A stretch of DNA of 7,137 nucleotides, taken from an uncultured Eubacteriales bacterium. Lineage in GTDB: Bacteria; Bacillota; Clostridia; Oscillospirales; CAG-272. The stretch lies in assembly GCA_934489945.1 (NCBI GenBank), contig CAKSSY010000078.1, forward strand, positions 1 through 7,137, read 5' to 3'. Under the pieces are notes generated by a model. That model did no database searches, was not told the origin of the DNA, and was given only the letters and a program-made list of their open reading frames with translations. Position numbers and translations under genes: made by a program. Shown here in pieces: positions 1-6,551 of this stretch (positions within the stretch are counted from its first letter, which is position 1; each line of letters opens with the position of its first letter).

Positions 1-14
1 GCAATCAAGTATCC

Positions 15-1424
15 ATGTTTAATTTTAAAGATGAAAAAAAGAAGAAAATATTTACCGTCTGTGCAATTATTTATGCAATCCTGATTTTGCTGTTTGTTTT
101 GATTGTCAACTTCGACAAATTCCAGGCTTTCGGACAATGGGCAAATGATAAGTTCTCTGTCTTCACCCCCATTATTGTCGGAGCAATTATTGCCTATTTA
201 TGTACACCGTTAGTACGCATTTTTCAGAATCATATTCTGAAAAAAATGAAAAACAATCACGCAAAACGTACTTTATCCATATTATTAGCGTACCTTTCCA
301 TCGTTGGCATTGTCATTATCTTCGTTGCTTTGATTTTGCCGCAACTCTTTTCCAGCGCAGAAGAATTTTTGCGAAAAATGACAGATGGCACGTATCTTAA
401 CTCCACAATCAATTCTGTCAACGATTTTCTTAATCGCATTCTTACCATTAAAGATGAAGAACGATTTGAATTTATTGATGTCAATCAGATTACCAATTAC
501 ATCCGGAATTTCTTTAATGATTCTGGCGATCTTCTTCAAAAAATCGGAAATGCGGTTTTGTCTTATGCGTCAAAATTCGTAGTCAGTCTTAAGAATATCT
601 TCCTTGGATTTTTGCTTTCTGTATATTTTGTTATATCCAAGGAGCGGATTTACGCGCAAAGCAAAAAAATTATGCTTTCTACCATGTCCCAAAAGAAATA
701 TGATTCCCTTGTTTCGTGGGCGCGTTATGCGGACTCAACCTTTGGCGGCTTTGTTGTAGGAAAACTGATCGATGCCATTTTCATGACAATCATTTGTTCT
801 ATTGTGTTCGGCATTGCCGGTATTCCGTACGCTATCTTGATCTCGGTATTAATCGGAATTTCCAATATTATTCCTTTTTTCGGACCTTTTATCGGTGCTA
901 TTCCCTCGGGATTTATTGTTCTGATTGCGTCCGATGCTTCCAAATTGCTTTTATTTATAATCCTGATTTTGGTTATTCAACAGATTGACGGCAACATTTT
1001 AGAACCTAAAATTGTAGGAGACAAAACGGGGCTTTCTTCTCTCGGAGTAATTGTGGCAGTTATTGTTATGGGCGGATATCTTGGCATCATCGGCACTTTC
1101 TTCGGCGTTCCGATCTTCGCAATTCTCTGCTCTTTCGTCAAGTCGTTTGTCGACAAACGACTAAAAAAGAAAGAACTTGCTACAGACATTGCCGAATATT
1201 ATCCCAAAGATTCTCTTGTAGAGCCAAACGAACAGCATGAAGGCTTTAACACTAGAATATATAAACGATGTCAAAAAGTATTTCATTTTCTGGCAGCCAA
1301 CATTAAGAGGTTCTTTGGTTTTCTTGCCCGTAAATTGCGCGAAGTATCCGAAAAGCGAAAAGAAAAACGCCAAGCACCAAAAAACAAGGAAAAACAAAAT
1401 AAGGAAGAAAAACACCATAAATAA
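15..1424 (+). CDS. AI-2E family transporter (PerM/TqsA/UPF0118 family membrane protein)
   Basis: A 469-residue polytopic membrane protein. Hydrophobic segments lie near residues 12-32, 47-66, 86-112, 190-207, 250-276, 272-300, 308-323 and 341-377. A long soluble stretch (about 113-188) sits between the third and fourth, as is usual in this family. Family landmarks are PFFGPFIGAIP at 287-297, a Q-x-D-GNILEPKIVG block around 323-335, and GTFFGVPIFAI at 360-370. The family is named after the E. coli autoinducer-2 exporter TqsA, but other members are linked to cation/proton exchange, so the substrate here is unknown. Past residue 380 there is a soluble tail of about 90 residues that becomes very rich in Lys, Arg and Glu (from about 440 on). 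No clear ribosome binding site is seen in the 14 bases before this ATG, and the frame is open to the window edge, so the true start could lie upstream. Ends 26 bp before htpG, on the same strand. Confidence 0.9.
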   Translation: MFNFKDEKKKKIFTVCAIIYAILILLFVLIVNFDKFQAFGQWANDKFSVFTPIIVGAIIAYLCTPLVRIFQNHILKKMKNNHAKRTLSILLAYLSIVGIVIIFVALILPQLFSSAEEFLRKMTDGTYLNSTINSVNDFLNRILTIKDEERFEFIDVNQITNYIRNFFNDSGDLLQKIGNAVLSYASKFVVSLKNIFLGFLLSVYFVISKERIYAQSKKIMLSTMSQKKYDSLVSWARYADSTFGGFVVGKLIDAIFMTIICSIVFGIAGIPYAILISVLIGISNIIPFFGPFIGAIPSGFIVLIASDASKLLLFIILILVIQQIDGNILEPKIVGDKTGLSSLGVIVAVIVMGGYLGIIGTFFGVPIFAILCSFVKSFVDKRLKKKELATDIAEYYPKDSLVEPNEQHEGFNTRIYKRCQKVFHFLAANIKRFFGFLARKLREVSEKRKEKRQAPKNKEKQNKEEKHHK

Positions 1425-1450
1425 TTCTTATCTCGGAGGTTATAAAAACT

Positions 1451-3304
1451 ATGTCGGAACTTTCAAAAAAAGGCAGCATCTCGGTTGAAACACAAAATAT
1501 TTTTCCTGTCATAAAACGGTGGTTGTATTCCGAGAAGGATATTTTCCTTCGGGAAATTGTTTCCAATGCTACCGATGCAGTTACAAAAATGAAGAGATTG
1601 CAGTCCCTTGGTCAAATCCCATCAACCGATGAAAAATACAGAATTGATGTGGTTCTCGACAAAGAGGAAAAAACTATCCGTGTCAGCGATAACGGTATCG
1701 GTATGTCTGATGAAGAACTGACAAAATATATCTGTCAGATTGCTCTTTCCGGTGCCGTGGATTTCATTCAAAAGTATGAGGACAAAGGAGATTCCGCCGC
1801 AAACGGAATTATCGGACATTTCGGACTTGGCTTCTATTCATCTTTTATGGTAAGTGACAAAGTTGAAATTCTTACCAAATCTTATACCGATGCTCCAGCC
1901 GTTCACTGGAGTTGTGCTGATGCCGAGGAATATGAAATCGAAGCTACAGAACGTCCCGAGGGGCATGGAACCACTGTAGTTATGCACATCAGTGAAGATG
2001 AGAAAGAATATCTCGACGCCTCAAAAATTCGCGGAATTCTGAACAAATATTGTTCTTTTATGCCGGTTGAGATATTCTTCTGCGATGTCAATGAACAAAA
2101 AGACGAAAATGAAAAACAGGAAGAAAAACCGATTAACGACACTACTCCTTTATGGTTGAAACCTGCATCTGAGTGCAAACCGGAGGAATACAATGAATTT
2201 TACAAGAAGGTTTTTGCCGACTATCGGGATCCGCTCTTTTATATTCATATCAATGCTGACTATCCTTTGAATTTCAAGGGGATTCTCTTTTTCCCGAAAA
2301 TCAGCAACGATTATGAATCACTTGAAGGACAGGTTAAACTCTATTATAATCAGGTCTTTGTTGCAGACAATATTAAAGAAGTAATTCCGGAATATATGTT
2401 GATGCTCAAAGGAGTTTTGGATTGCCCGGAACTTCCGCTTAATGTCTCAAGAAGCTATTTGCAAACCAACACCTACGTTTCCAAGGTTTCATCACACATC
2501 GTGAAAAAAGTGGCTGACAAGCTGAATGCTCTTTGCAACACCGACCGTGAGAATTATGAAAAAATCTGGGAAGGCATCAAGGTTTTTGTAGAATATGCCT
2601 GCGTCCGCGACAAAAAGTTTTATGATCGCGTAAAGGATTCCTTGCTTCTTAAGCTGACTGACGATTCTCATATCACCATAAAAGACTATTTGGAAAAGGC
2701 AAAAGAAAAGAACGAAAATACAATCTACTATACCTCAGATAAAGCTCTTCAGGCACAGTATATTTCCTTGTTTTCGGAAGAAGGAATTCAGGTTGCGTGT
2801 TTCGACAAGAGTTTTGAAACGCAGTTTCTTTCTTCTTTGGAACAAAACATGGAAAATGTTAAGTTTGTTCGTGTTGATGCCGACATCGCATCTGCTTTGA
2901 AATCCGACACAACAACGGAAGAAAACCAAGAGTTGGTCGAACTCTTCCGTAAGGCAAGCGGAAACAAAGATTTGAAAGTAAAAACCGAAGCGTTAAAATC
3001 CTCCAAAACTCCTGCTATTCTTAATTTGGATGAAAATGCAAGACGTTTTGAAGATATGATGAGGATGTATAACAATTCCGATATTCCTCAAATGGGATCC
3101 AAGGATGGTGAAACATTGGTTTTGAACACAACATCTCCTCTGATTTCAAAATTAACGGAAGATATTTCCACCAAGAATGAAGAACATGCACTGAAAATCG
3201 CCGGATATATTTATAAACTATCGGTTCTTTCACAACGTCGCATGACGGCAGAAGAAATGAACCGTTTCCTTGAAGAAAGCTTCTCTCTTCTTGAACAGGT
3301 GTAA
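1451..3304 (+). CDS. htpG: Molecular chaperone HtpG (bacterial Hsp90)
   Basis: An ATP-dependent homodimeric cytosolic chaperone of 617 residues, close to the 624 of E. coli HtpG. The N-terminal GHKL ATPase domain shows REIVSNATDA at 34-43 (E35, N39 and D42 in the catalytic and Mg-binding positions), DNGIGM at 80-85, the lid-side GHFGLGFYSSF at 122-132, and GTTVVMHI at 173-180. An acidic, Lys/Glu-rich linker follows at about 214-230. The middle domain has KGILFFPK at 276-283 and the ATP-contacting Arg in LPLNVSR (R334). The C-terminal dimerisation domain ends in LLEQV with no MEEVD tail, as expected for a bacterial protein. GGAGGT at 1435-1440 lies 10 bases before the ATG and supports the start. 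No promoter or heat-shock operator such as a CIRCE repeat is visible in the 26-bp gap after the upstream gene, so it is probably co-transcribed with it. All key residues appear intact. Confidence 0.98.
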   Translation: MSELSKKGSISVETQNIFPVIKRWLYSEKDIFLREIVSNATDAVTKMKRLQSLGQIPSTDEKYRIDVVLDKEEKTIRVSDNGIGMSDEELTKYICQIALSGAVDFIQKYEDKGDSAANGIIGHFGLGFYSSFMVSDKVEILTKSYTDAPAVHWSCADAEEYEIEATERPEGHGTTVVMHISEDEKEYLDASKIRGILNKYCSFMPVEIFFCDVNEQKDENEKQEEKPINDTTPLWLKPASECKPEEYNEFYKKVFADYRDPLFYIHINADYPLNFKGILFFPKISNDYESLEGQVKLYYNQVFVADNIKEVIPEYMLMLKGVLDCPELPLNVSRSYLQTNTYVSKVSSHIVKKVADKLNALCNTDRENYEKIWEGIKVFVEYACVRDKKFYDRVKDSLLLKLTDDSHITIKDYLEKAKEKNENTIYYTSDKALQAQYISLFSEEGIQVACFDKSFETQFLSSLEQNMENVKFVRVDADIASALKSDTTTEENQELVELFRKASGNKDLKVKTEALKSSKTPAILNLDENARRFEDMMRMYNNSDIPQMGSKDGETLVLNTTSPLISKLTEDISTKNEEHALKIAGYIYKLSVLSQRRMTAEEMNRFLEESFSLLEQV

Positions 3305-3307
3305 AAT

Positions 3308-3589
3308 ATGGAACACATTCAATATTCTCCTAAAGGTGTCTGTTCAAGACAAATTGATATCGACATTGAAAACGGTATTATTCAGAACGTTGTTTTCACC
3401 GGTGGTTGCTCGGGAAATACACAAGGTGTTGCCGCACTTTTGAGAGGTATGACGGTGGAAGAAGCGATTTCCCGTCTCGCCGGAATTCGTTGCGGTTTTC
3501 GTTCTACCTCCTGCCCCGATCAGCTTGCACAAGCTCTTCAAAAATTCTTGTCGGAAAAATCTCTCTCGAAAATTAAAAATAATTGTTGA
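3308..3589 (+). CDS. Small TSCPD-domain protein (TIGR03905-like, four conserved cysteines)
   Basis: A 93-residue soluble protein. It matches the small family defined by the motif T-S-C-P-D (residues 67-71, followed by QLAQALQ). Cysteines at 12, 34, 62 and 69 are in the places expected for the four-Cys version of the family; a fifth Cys is the last residue (93). A related TSCPD domain occurs at the C-terminus of some ribonucleotide reductases, where a metal-binding role has been suggested; the function of the stand-alone protein is not established. The start is 3 bp after the htpG stop. AGGTG at 3297-3301, reaching to the edge of the htpG stop codon, gives a ribosome binding site 6 bases ahead, so translation is probably coupled to htpG. 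The last codons (Lys-Ile-Lys-Asn-Asn-Cys-stop) overlap the A/T-rich upstream part and -35 box of the next promoter. Confidence 0.88.
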   Translation: MEHIQYSPKGVCSRQIDIDIENGIIQNVVFTGGCSGNTQGVAALLRGMTVEEAISRLAGIRCGFRSTSCPDQLAQALQKFLSEKSLSKIKNNC

Positions 3590-3614
3590 CAAACCGTGAA
3601 TATTGTTGTATAAT
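3586..3614 (+). promoter_or_regulatory. Sigma-A promoter of the lysine riboswitch transcript
   Basis: The -35 box TTGACA (3586-3591) and -10 box TATAAT (3609-3614) both match the consensus exactly and are separated by 17 bp. An A/T-rich run before the -35 box resembles an UP element. The start of transcription is expected near 3620-3622, just before the aptamer. The -35 box overlaps the TGA stop (3587-3589) of the preceding gene. The match is seen directly; promoter activity is inferred. Confidence 0.9.
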
Positions 3615-3627
3615 GGTAAACGAATTT

Positions 3628-3784
3628 GATAGAGGCGCGATTTTGATGAGTATTCTGCTTCAAAAGTGATTCAGCACTGCAGAAAAAAGGTAAAATCGCC
3701 GAAACGATTGTTATTTCTGTTTGGTACGATCGTTGGGCTGGCGCAAAAAATGTGTCAGACTGTCACGTTACGTGGAGAGCTATC
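3628..3784 (+). promoter_or_regulatory. Lysine riboswitch aptamer (L box)
   Basis: The sequence follows the L-box consensus. P1 closes GATAG (3628-3632) on CTATC (3780-3784). P2 pairs GCGATTTT (3637-3644) with AAAATCGC (3692-3699), and GAGTA at 3648-3652 matches the conserved internal-loop segment. An apical stem pairs TTCTGC (3653-3658) with GCAGAA (3679-3684). The next arm pairs AACGAT (3703-3708) with ATCGTT (3729-3734), and another pairs GCGCA with TGTGT (about 3741-3756). A last short arm pairs CACG (3764-3767) with CGTG (3771-3774). The conserved 3' block CTGTCA...TGGAGAGCTATC is present and closely resembles the B. subtilis lysC leader as I recall it. The aptamer binds free lysine. Placed between a consensus promoter and a terminator hairpin, it should repress the NhaC-type gene when lysine is plentiful. 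Confidence 0.95.
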
Positions 3785-3822
3785 TTGATTTCATTTACTG
3801 AATTTTATATTTGGTTTTTGAT

Positions 3823-3857
3823 GGATAGTGTTCTGCGTGCGGGCACTATCCTTTCTT
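3823..3857 (+). terminator. Riboswitch-controlled intrinsic terminator (expression platform)
   Basis: GGATAGTG (3823-3830) pairs with CACTATCC (3844-3851). The stem extends by two G-U pairs and one C-G pair, leaving a loop of about 7 nt. It is followed by a broken T-rich tract beginning TTTCTT. An alternative antiterminator is visible: the aptamer P1 3' strand CTATC (3780-3784) can pair with GATAG (3824-3828) in the terminator's left arm, and AGA (3776-3778) with TCT (3832-3834). Lysine binding would hold CTATC in P1 and allow termination; without lysine the antiterminator would permit read-through. The pairings are seen in the sequence; the switching logic follows from known L boxes. Confidence 0.85.
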
Positions 3858-3889
3858 CATTTTATTTATTTTTGGGAGGACATTGAATC

Positions 3890-5521
3890 ATGTCAAAGAC
3901 ACGGAAATTGACCACTGCAATTGCACTTCTTATCGCGCTGGTGGTCATTGTTCTTGCAGCCGTTTTGACTAACAAAAACGGTGCGGAGAACACTGCTTGG
4001 GCACTTCTTGCGCCTGTAATTGCTATCGGTTTGGCACTTATCACAAAAGAGGTTTATTCTTCTCTGTTTATCGGTGTTGTTGTCGGTGCATTGCTTTATG
4101 CAAAAAGCAGTTTTACCGGAACAATGGATGCCATGGTCAAAGAAGGAATGATTGCCGCTGTTTCCGACAGTGCCGGGATTTTTATTTTTCTTGTAATTCT
4201 CGGTATTATTGTGGCACTCGTCAACAAATCCGGCGGTTCACAGGCATTTGGTCGTTGGGCAGAAAAACATATCAAAACCAAACTCGGTGCCGCACTTGCC
4301 ACTTTTGCCCTTGGCGTTCTGATTTTTATTGACGACTATTTCAACTGTCTCACTGTCGGTTCCGTAATGAAGCCTGTTACCGACTCTCATAAAATCTCCC
4401 GCGTCAAACTGGCTTATCTGATTGACGCTACTGCAGCTCCCATTTGCATGATTGCTCCCATTTCCTCTTGGGCAGCAGCAGTATCGGGAAGTGTTCCGGA
4501 AGGTGCTTACTCCGGATCCGGACTTGAACTTTTCGTTCGTGCAATTCCCTTTAATTTCTATTCACTCCTGACGATCGTTTTCATCATTGCAATTTCTATT
4601 ATGGGCTTTGACTATGGAAAAATGGCGGACTTTGAGATTAAAGCGCAAAACGGTGATTTTTTCGGAAACGAAGAACATCAGAAGGCAGACATTGATGATA
4701 AAGACTTCAACAAAAAAGGTCGTGTCTTCGACTTGCTTCTGCCCATTATTGTTCTGATCGTTTCCTGCGTACTCGGTCTTCTCTATGTCGGCGGCTTCTT
4801 CGGTGTTGATGCTTGGGGCGGAACAGATTACAAGGGAGATTTCATCGGTGCATTCGGAAACACAGATGCTTATATCGGACTTCCTTGGGGCGGCTTGATT
4901 TCGCTTGTTTTGATTGTTGTTTACCTTATTTTCCGTCGTTTGATTAGTTTTAAAGAAGCAATGGAATGCGTTCCGAAAGGCTTCATCGCCATGGTGCCCG
5001 CTATTCTGATTCTGACGCTGGCAACTTCTTTGAAGAATATGACGAATCTGCTTCATGCCGACGAATTCGTCAAAACTATGATGGCTTCCTTCCCTGCCGA
5101 TCTTGCAAAACTTCTTCCTGCCGTTATCTTCCTTGTTGCTTGTCTGCTTGCCTTTGCAACCGGCACGTCGTGGGGAACATTTGGAATCTTGATTCCGATT
5201 GTGACCGCTATGTTTGATCAGTCCTCTCCCTTGTTCTTTATTGGCATTTCTGCCTGCCTTGCAGGTGCCGTCTGCGGTGACCACTGCTCTCCCATCTCGG
5301 ATACCACAATTATGGCTTCTGCAGGTGCACAGTGCAACCATGTTGACCACGTAGCGACACAATTGCCATACGCAATCAGTGTTGCAGCAATGTCCTTTAT
5401 TATGTTTATTTTTGCAGGTTTTGTACAAAACGCGATTATTTCTCTGATTGTTGGCTCTATTCTTGTAATCGCTTTCCTCTTTGTTATGAAAAAGGTCACT
5501 GCAAAGAAAAGAAACGCTTGA
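3890..5521 (+). CDS. NhaC-superfamily transporter under lysine riboswitch control, probable lysine transporter (LysW-like)
   Basis: A 543-residue membrane protein with about a dozen hydrophobic segments, the first near residues 8-26 and the last near 515-534. NhaC-type landmarks are FIDDYFNCLTVGS at 146-158, IDATAAPICMIAPISSWAA at 178-196, TGTSWGTFGILIPI at 424-437, and CGDHCSPISDTT at 462-473 followed by HVDHVATQLPYA at 484-495. A cytoplasmic-looking charged stretch lies at about 241-278. NhaC proteins are annotated as Na+/H+ antiporters, but members preceded by L boxes have been predicted by comparative genomics to import lysine (LysW). The lysine riboswitch directly ahead makes that the best functional guess here; it has not been tested in this sequence. 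GGGAGGA (3874-3880) lies 9 bases before the ATG and supports the start. The gene appears to be alone in its transcript. Plain Na+/H+ antiport, or exchange of another amino acid or amine, remain alternatives. Confidence 0.92.
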   Translation: MSKTRKLTTAIALLIALVVIVLAAVLTNKNGAENTAWALLAPVIAIGLALITKEVYSSLFIGVVVGALLYAKSSFTGTMDAMVKEGMIAAVSDSAGIFIFLVILGIIVALVNKSGGSQAFGRWAEKHIKTKLGAALATFALGVLIFIDDYFNCLTVGSVMKPVTDSHKISRVKLAYLIDATAAPICMIAPISSWAAAVSGSVPEGAYSGSGLELFVRAIPFNFYSLLTIVFIIAISIMGFDYGKMADFEIKAQNGDFFGNEEHQKADIDDKDFNKKGRVFDLLLPIIVLIVSCVLGLLYVGGFFGVDAWGGTDYKGDFIGAFGNTDAYIGLPWGGLISLVLIVVYLIFRRLISFKEAMECVPKGFIAMVPAILILTLATSLKNMTNLLHADEFVKTMMASFPADLAKLLPAVIFLVACLLAFATGTSWGTFGILIPIVTAMFDQSSPLFFIGISACLAGAVCGDHCSPISDTTIMASAGAQCNHVDHVATQLPYAISVAAMSFIMFIFAGFVQNAIISLIVGSILVIAFLFVMKKVTAKKRNA

Positions 5522-5552
5522 AAAAACAAATCAAAAACTCACGCTTTTTAAT

Positions 5553-5605
5553 CGGATATCGGAGTCAGGATTTCTCCTCTACATATCCCAAAAATCCGTT
5601 TTTTT
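5553..5605 (+). terminator. Candidate intrinsic terminator after the NhaC-type gene
   Basis: A run of seven T (5599-5605) follows several possible pairings. CGGAT (5553-5557) can pair with ATCCG (5594-5598), which directly abuts the T run, around an inner GGAG/CTCC stem (5561-5564 with 5574-5577). Alternatively GGATTT (5568-5573) can pair with AAATCC (5592-5597). The stems are short and mutually exclusive, so the structure is uncertain. Its position 32 bp after the stop codon fits a terminator. Confidence 0.5.
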
Positions 5606-5614
5606 AAATCTTAT

Positions 5615-5656
5615 ATTTGGGGAGAGTTCGGTATTTATACCGAACTCTCCCCAAAT
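5615..5656. repeat. Perfect 42-bp palindrome (20-bp inverted arms, 2-bp centre)
   Basis: The left arm (5615-5634) begins ATTTGGGGAGAG and ends TTCGGTAT. The right arm (5637-5656) is its exact reverse complement, with TT between them. In RNA it would form a very stable hairpin with a small loop. Neither side carries an immediate T run: CTCTCTGTC follows on the plus strand, and on the minus strand the sequence after the hairpin is mixed A/T. It is therefore not a textbook intrinsic terminator, although it may back up the weaker candidate just upstream. An mRNA 3'-end stabiliser, a protein-binding palindrome or a copy of a dispersed repeat are alternatives. Confidence 0.85.
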
Positions 5657-5729
5657 CTCTCTGTCAAAAACAAAATCTGTCTTATTGCTCACTCCATTCA
5701 AATGAAGATTTCCAAAATATTATTTTTAC

Positions 5730-5758
5730 TTGACGAGTACAACCAAAAATGATATAAT
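5730..5758 (+). promoter_or_regulatory. Sigma-A promoter of the DUF1599 gene
   Basis: TTGACG (5730-5735, one mismatch to consensus) and TATAAT (5753-5758) are separated by 17 bp, with A/T-rich sequence before the -35 box. Transcription should start near 5764-5766, leaving a leader of about 54 nt. The gene therefore appears to be expressed independently of the transporter upstream. Confidence 0.85.
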
Positions 5759-5818
5759 AAAATAGATTTATATTTCAAACAAGGCTTTTGCCACCAAATA
5801 AGAAAGAATGGTATCGGA

Positions 5819-6415
5819 ATGAATAATGATTTGATAACCAATTACGACAAAATAATGGAATACTGTATGAATCTGTTCCAAAACAAAAATGCTGACTATG
5901 GTCCCGTTTGGCTATTATATCGGTTCCCTTCTCTGAATGATGAAATCTGGAGAAAAGCCAAACGTATTCGTACTTTGGAAGAGCATGACGACCATGCCAT
6001 GATCCCGGAGGGACGTGATGTTGAATACGTCGGTATTATCAATTATTGTATTATGTTTCTCATTAAATTGGGTCATAGCAATAATCTCATCACTTGTAAT
6101 GATTTTACTGAAAATCTGGAATCGATCGAAAGCATCAAAAGTGAGGATATTCTTAACGCCTACCGCACGATTTCCGGCGAAGTCAGAGATCTGCTCATCA
6201 AAAAAAATACGGATTACGGAGATGCGTGGAAATCCATGTCACCGGAAGCCATGACCGATCAGATTATTATTCGAGTCTACAGAATCCGTACCATTTTATC
6301 CAATCACGGTGAATGCAGGGTCTCCGAAGGCATCGCTTCTCAATTATTTGACATCATCAACTATTGTATTTTTGCACTGATTAAAATGAAAACGCCACTT
6401 ATTCCGATTGTTTGA
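5819..6415 (+). CDS. Tandem DUF1599 (Nmad1-like) domain protein
   Basis: A 198-residue soluble protein made of two copies of the same domain, at about 9-85 and 115-191. Matching residues sit at a constant offset of 106 with no gaps: N-x-DYG-x-x-W (24-31 and 130-137), RIRT (49-52 and 155-158), EG (64-65 and 170-171), and II-NYC-I-x-x-LIK (73-83 and 179-189). This pattern fits DUF1599, also called nucleotide modification associated domain 1. The family's biochemical activity is not established as far as I know; a link to modified nucleotides was proposed from phage gene neighbourhoods. Two-copy proteins of similar length are, from memory, common in Bacteroidota, so acquisition from that group is possible but unproven. 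The ribosome binding site is poor (AAGAAAG at 5800-5806 or CGGA directly abutting), so the start is less certain than the promoter. The gene stands alone and converges on the LysR gene. Confidence 0.85.
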   Translation: MNNDLITNYDKIMEYCMNLFQNKNADYGPVWLLYRFPSLNDEIWRKAKRIRTLEEHDDHAMIPEGRDVEYVGIINYCIMFLIKLGHSNNLITCNDFTENLESIESIKSEDILNAYRTISGEVRDLLIKKNTDYGDAWKSMSPEAMTDQIIIRVYRIRTILSNHGECRVSEGIASQLFDIINYCIFALIKMKTPLIPIV

Positions 6416-6439
6416 TTTTCTAAAAACAAATTTCCATAT

Positions 6440-6476
6440 AAAAATCAGCAACCTGCTGAAACGCAGGTTGCTCTTT
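6440..6476 (-). terminator. Intrinsic terminator between convergent genes, best oriented for the LysR gene
   Basis: AGCAACCTGC (6447-6456) and GCAGGTTGCT (6463-6472) form a perfect 10-bp stem with a 6-nt loop. Read on the minus strand the stem is followed by GATTTTT (five T, complement of 6440-6444), a reasonable U tract. On the plus strand only CTTT follows, so use by the DUF1599 gene, whose stop lies 31 bp before the stem, would be weaker. It lies about 80 bp beyond the LysR stop codon. Confidence 0.8.
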
Positions 6477-6551
6477 GATCAAGGCAAGCGGAAAAATACA
6501 AACAAACATTTACATGAATCCGATCACGCCGTCAATTCTATCTGATAAAAT

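Noticed and set aside
1424..1450. A separate heat-shock promoter or CIRCE operator for htpG
   Set aside because: The 26-bp gap holds only a ribosome binding site and A/T-rich sequence. No inverted repeat or -35/-10 pair is seen.
4562..5428. A 288-codon open frame on the minus strand inside the NhaC-type gene
   Set aside because: It lies wholly opposite a well-supported gene with clear family motifs. Its translation is rich in Cys, His, Lys and Asn with no recognisable domain, as expected for an antisense shadow.
5553..5605. A second riboswitch after the NhaC-type gene
   Set aside because: The short GGAT/ATCC and GGAG/CTCC pairings do not match any riboswitch consensus I know, and the segment lies directly downstream of a gene and before a T run, which fits a terminator.
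5702..5752. A 16-codon frame beginning at an ATG just before the DUF1599 promoter
   Set aside because: It overlaps the -35 box and spacer of that promoter, has no ribosome binding site and is within chance length.
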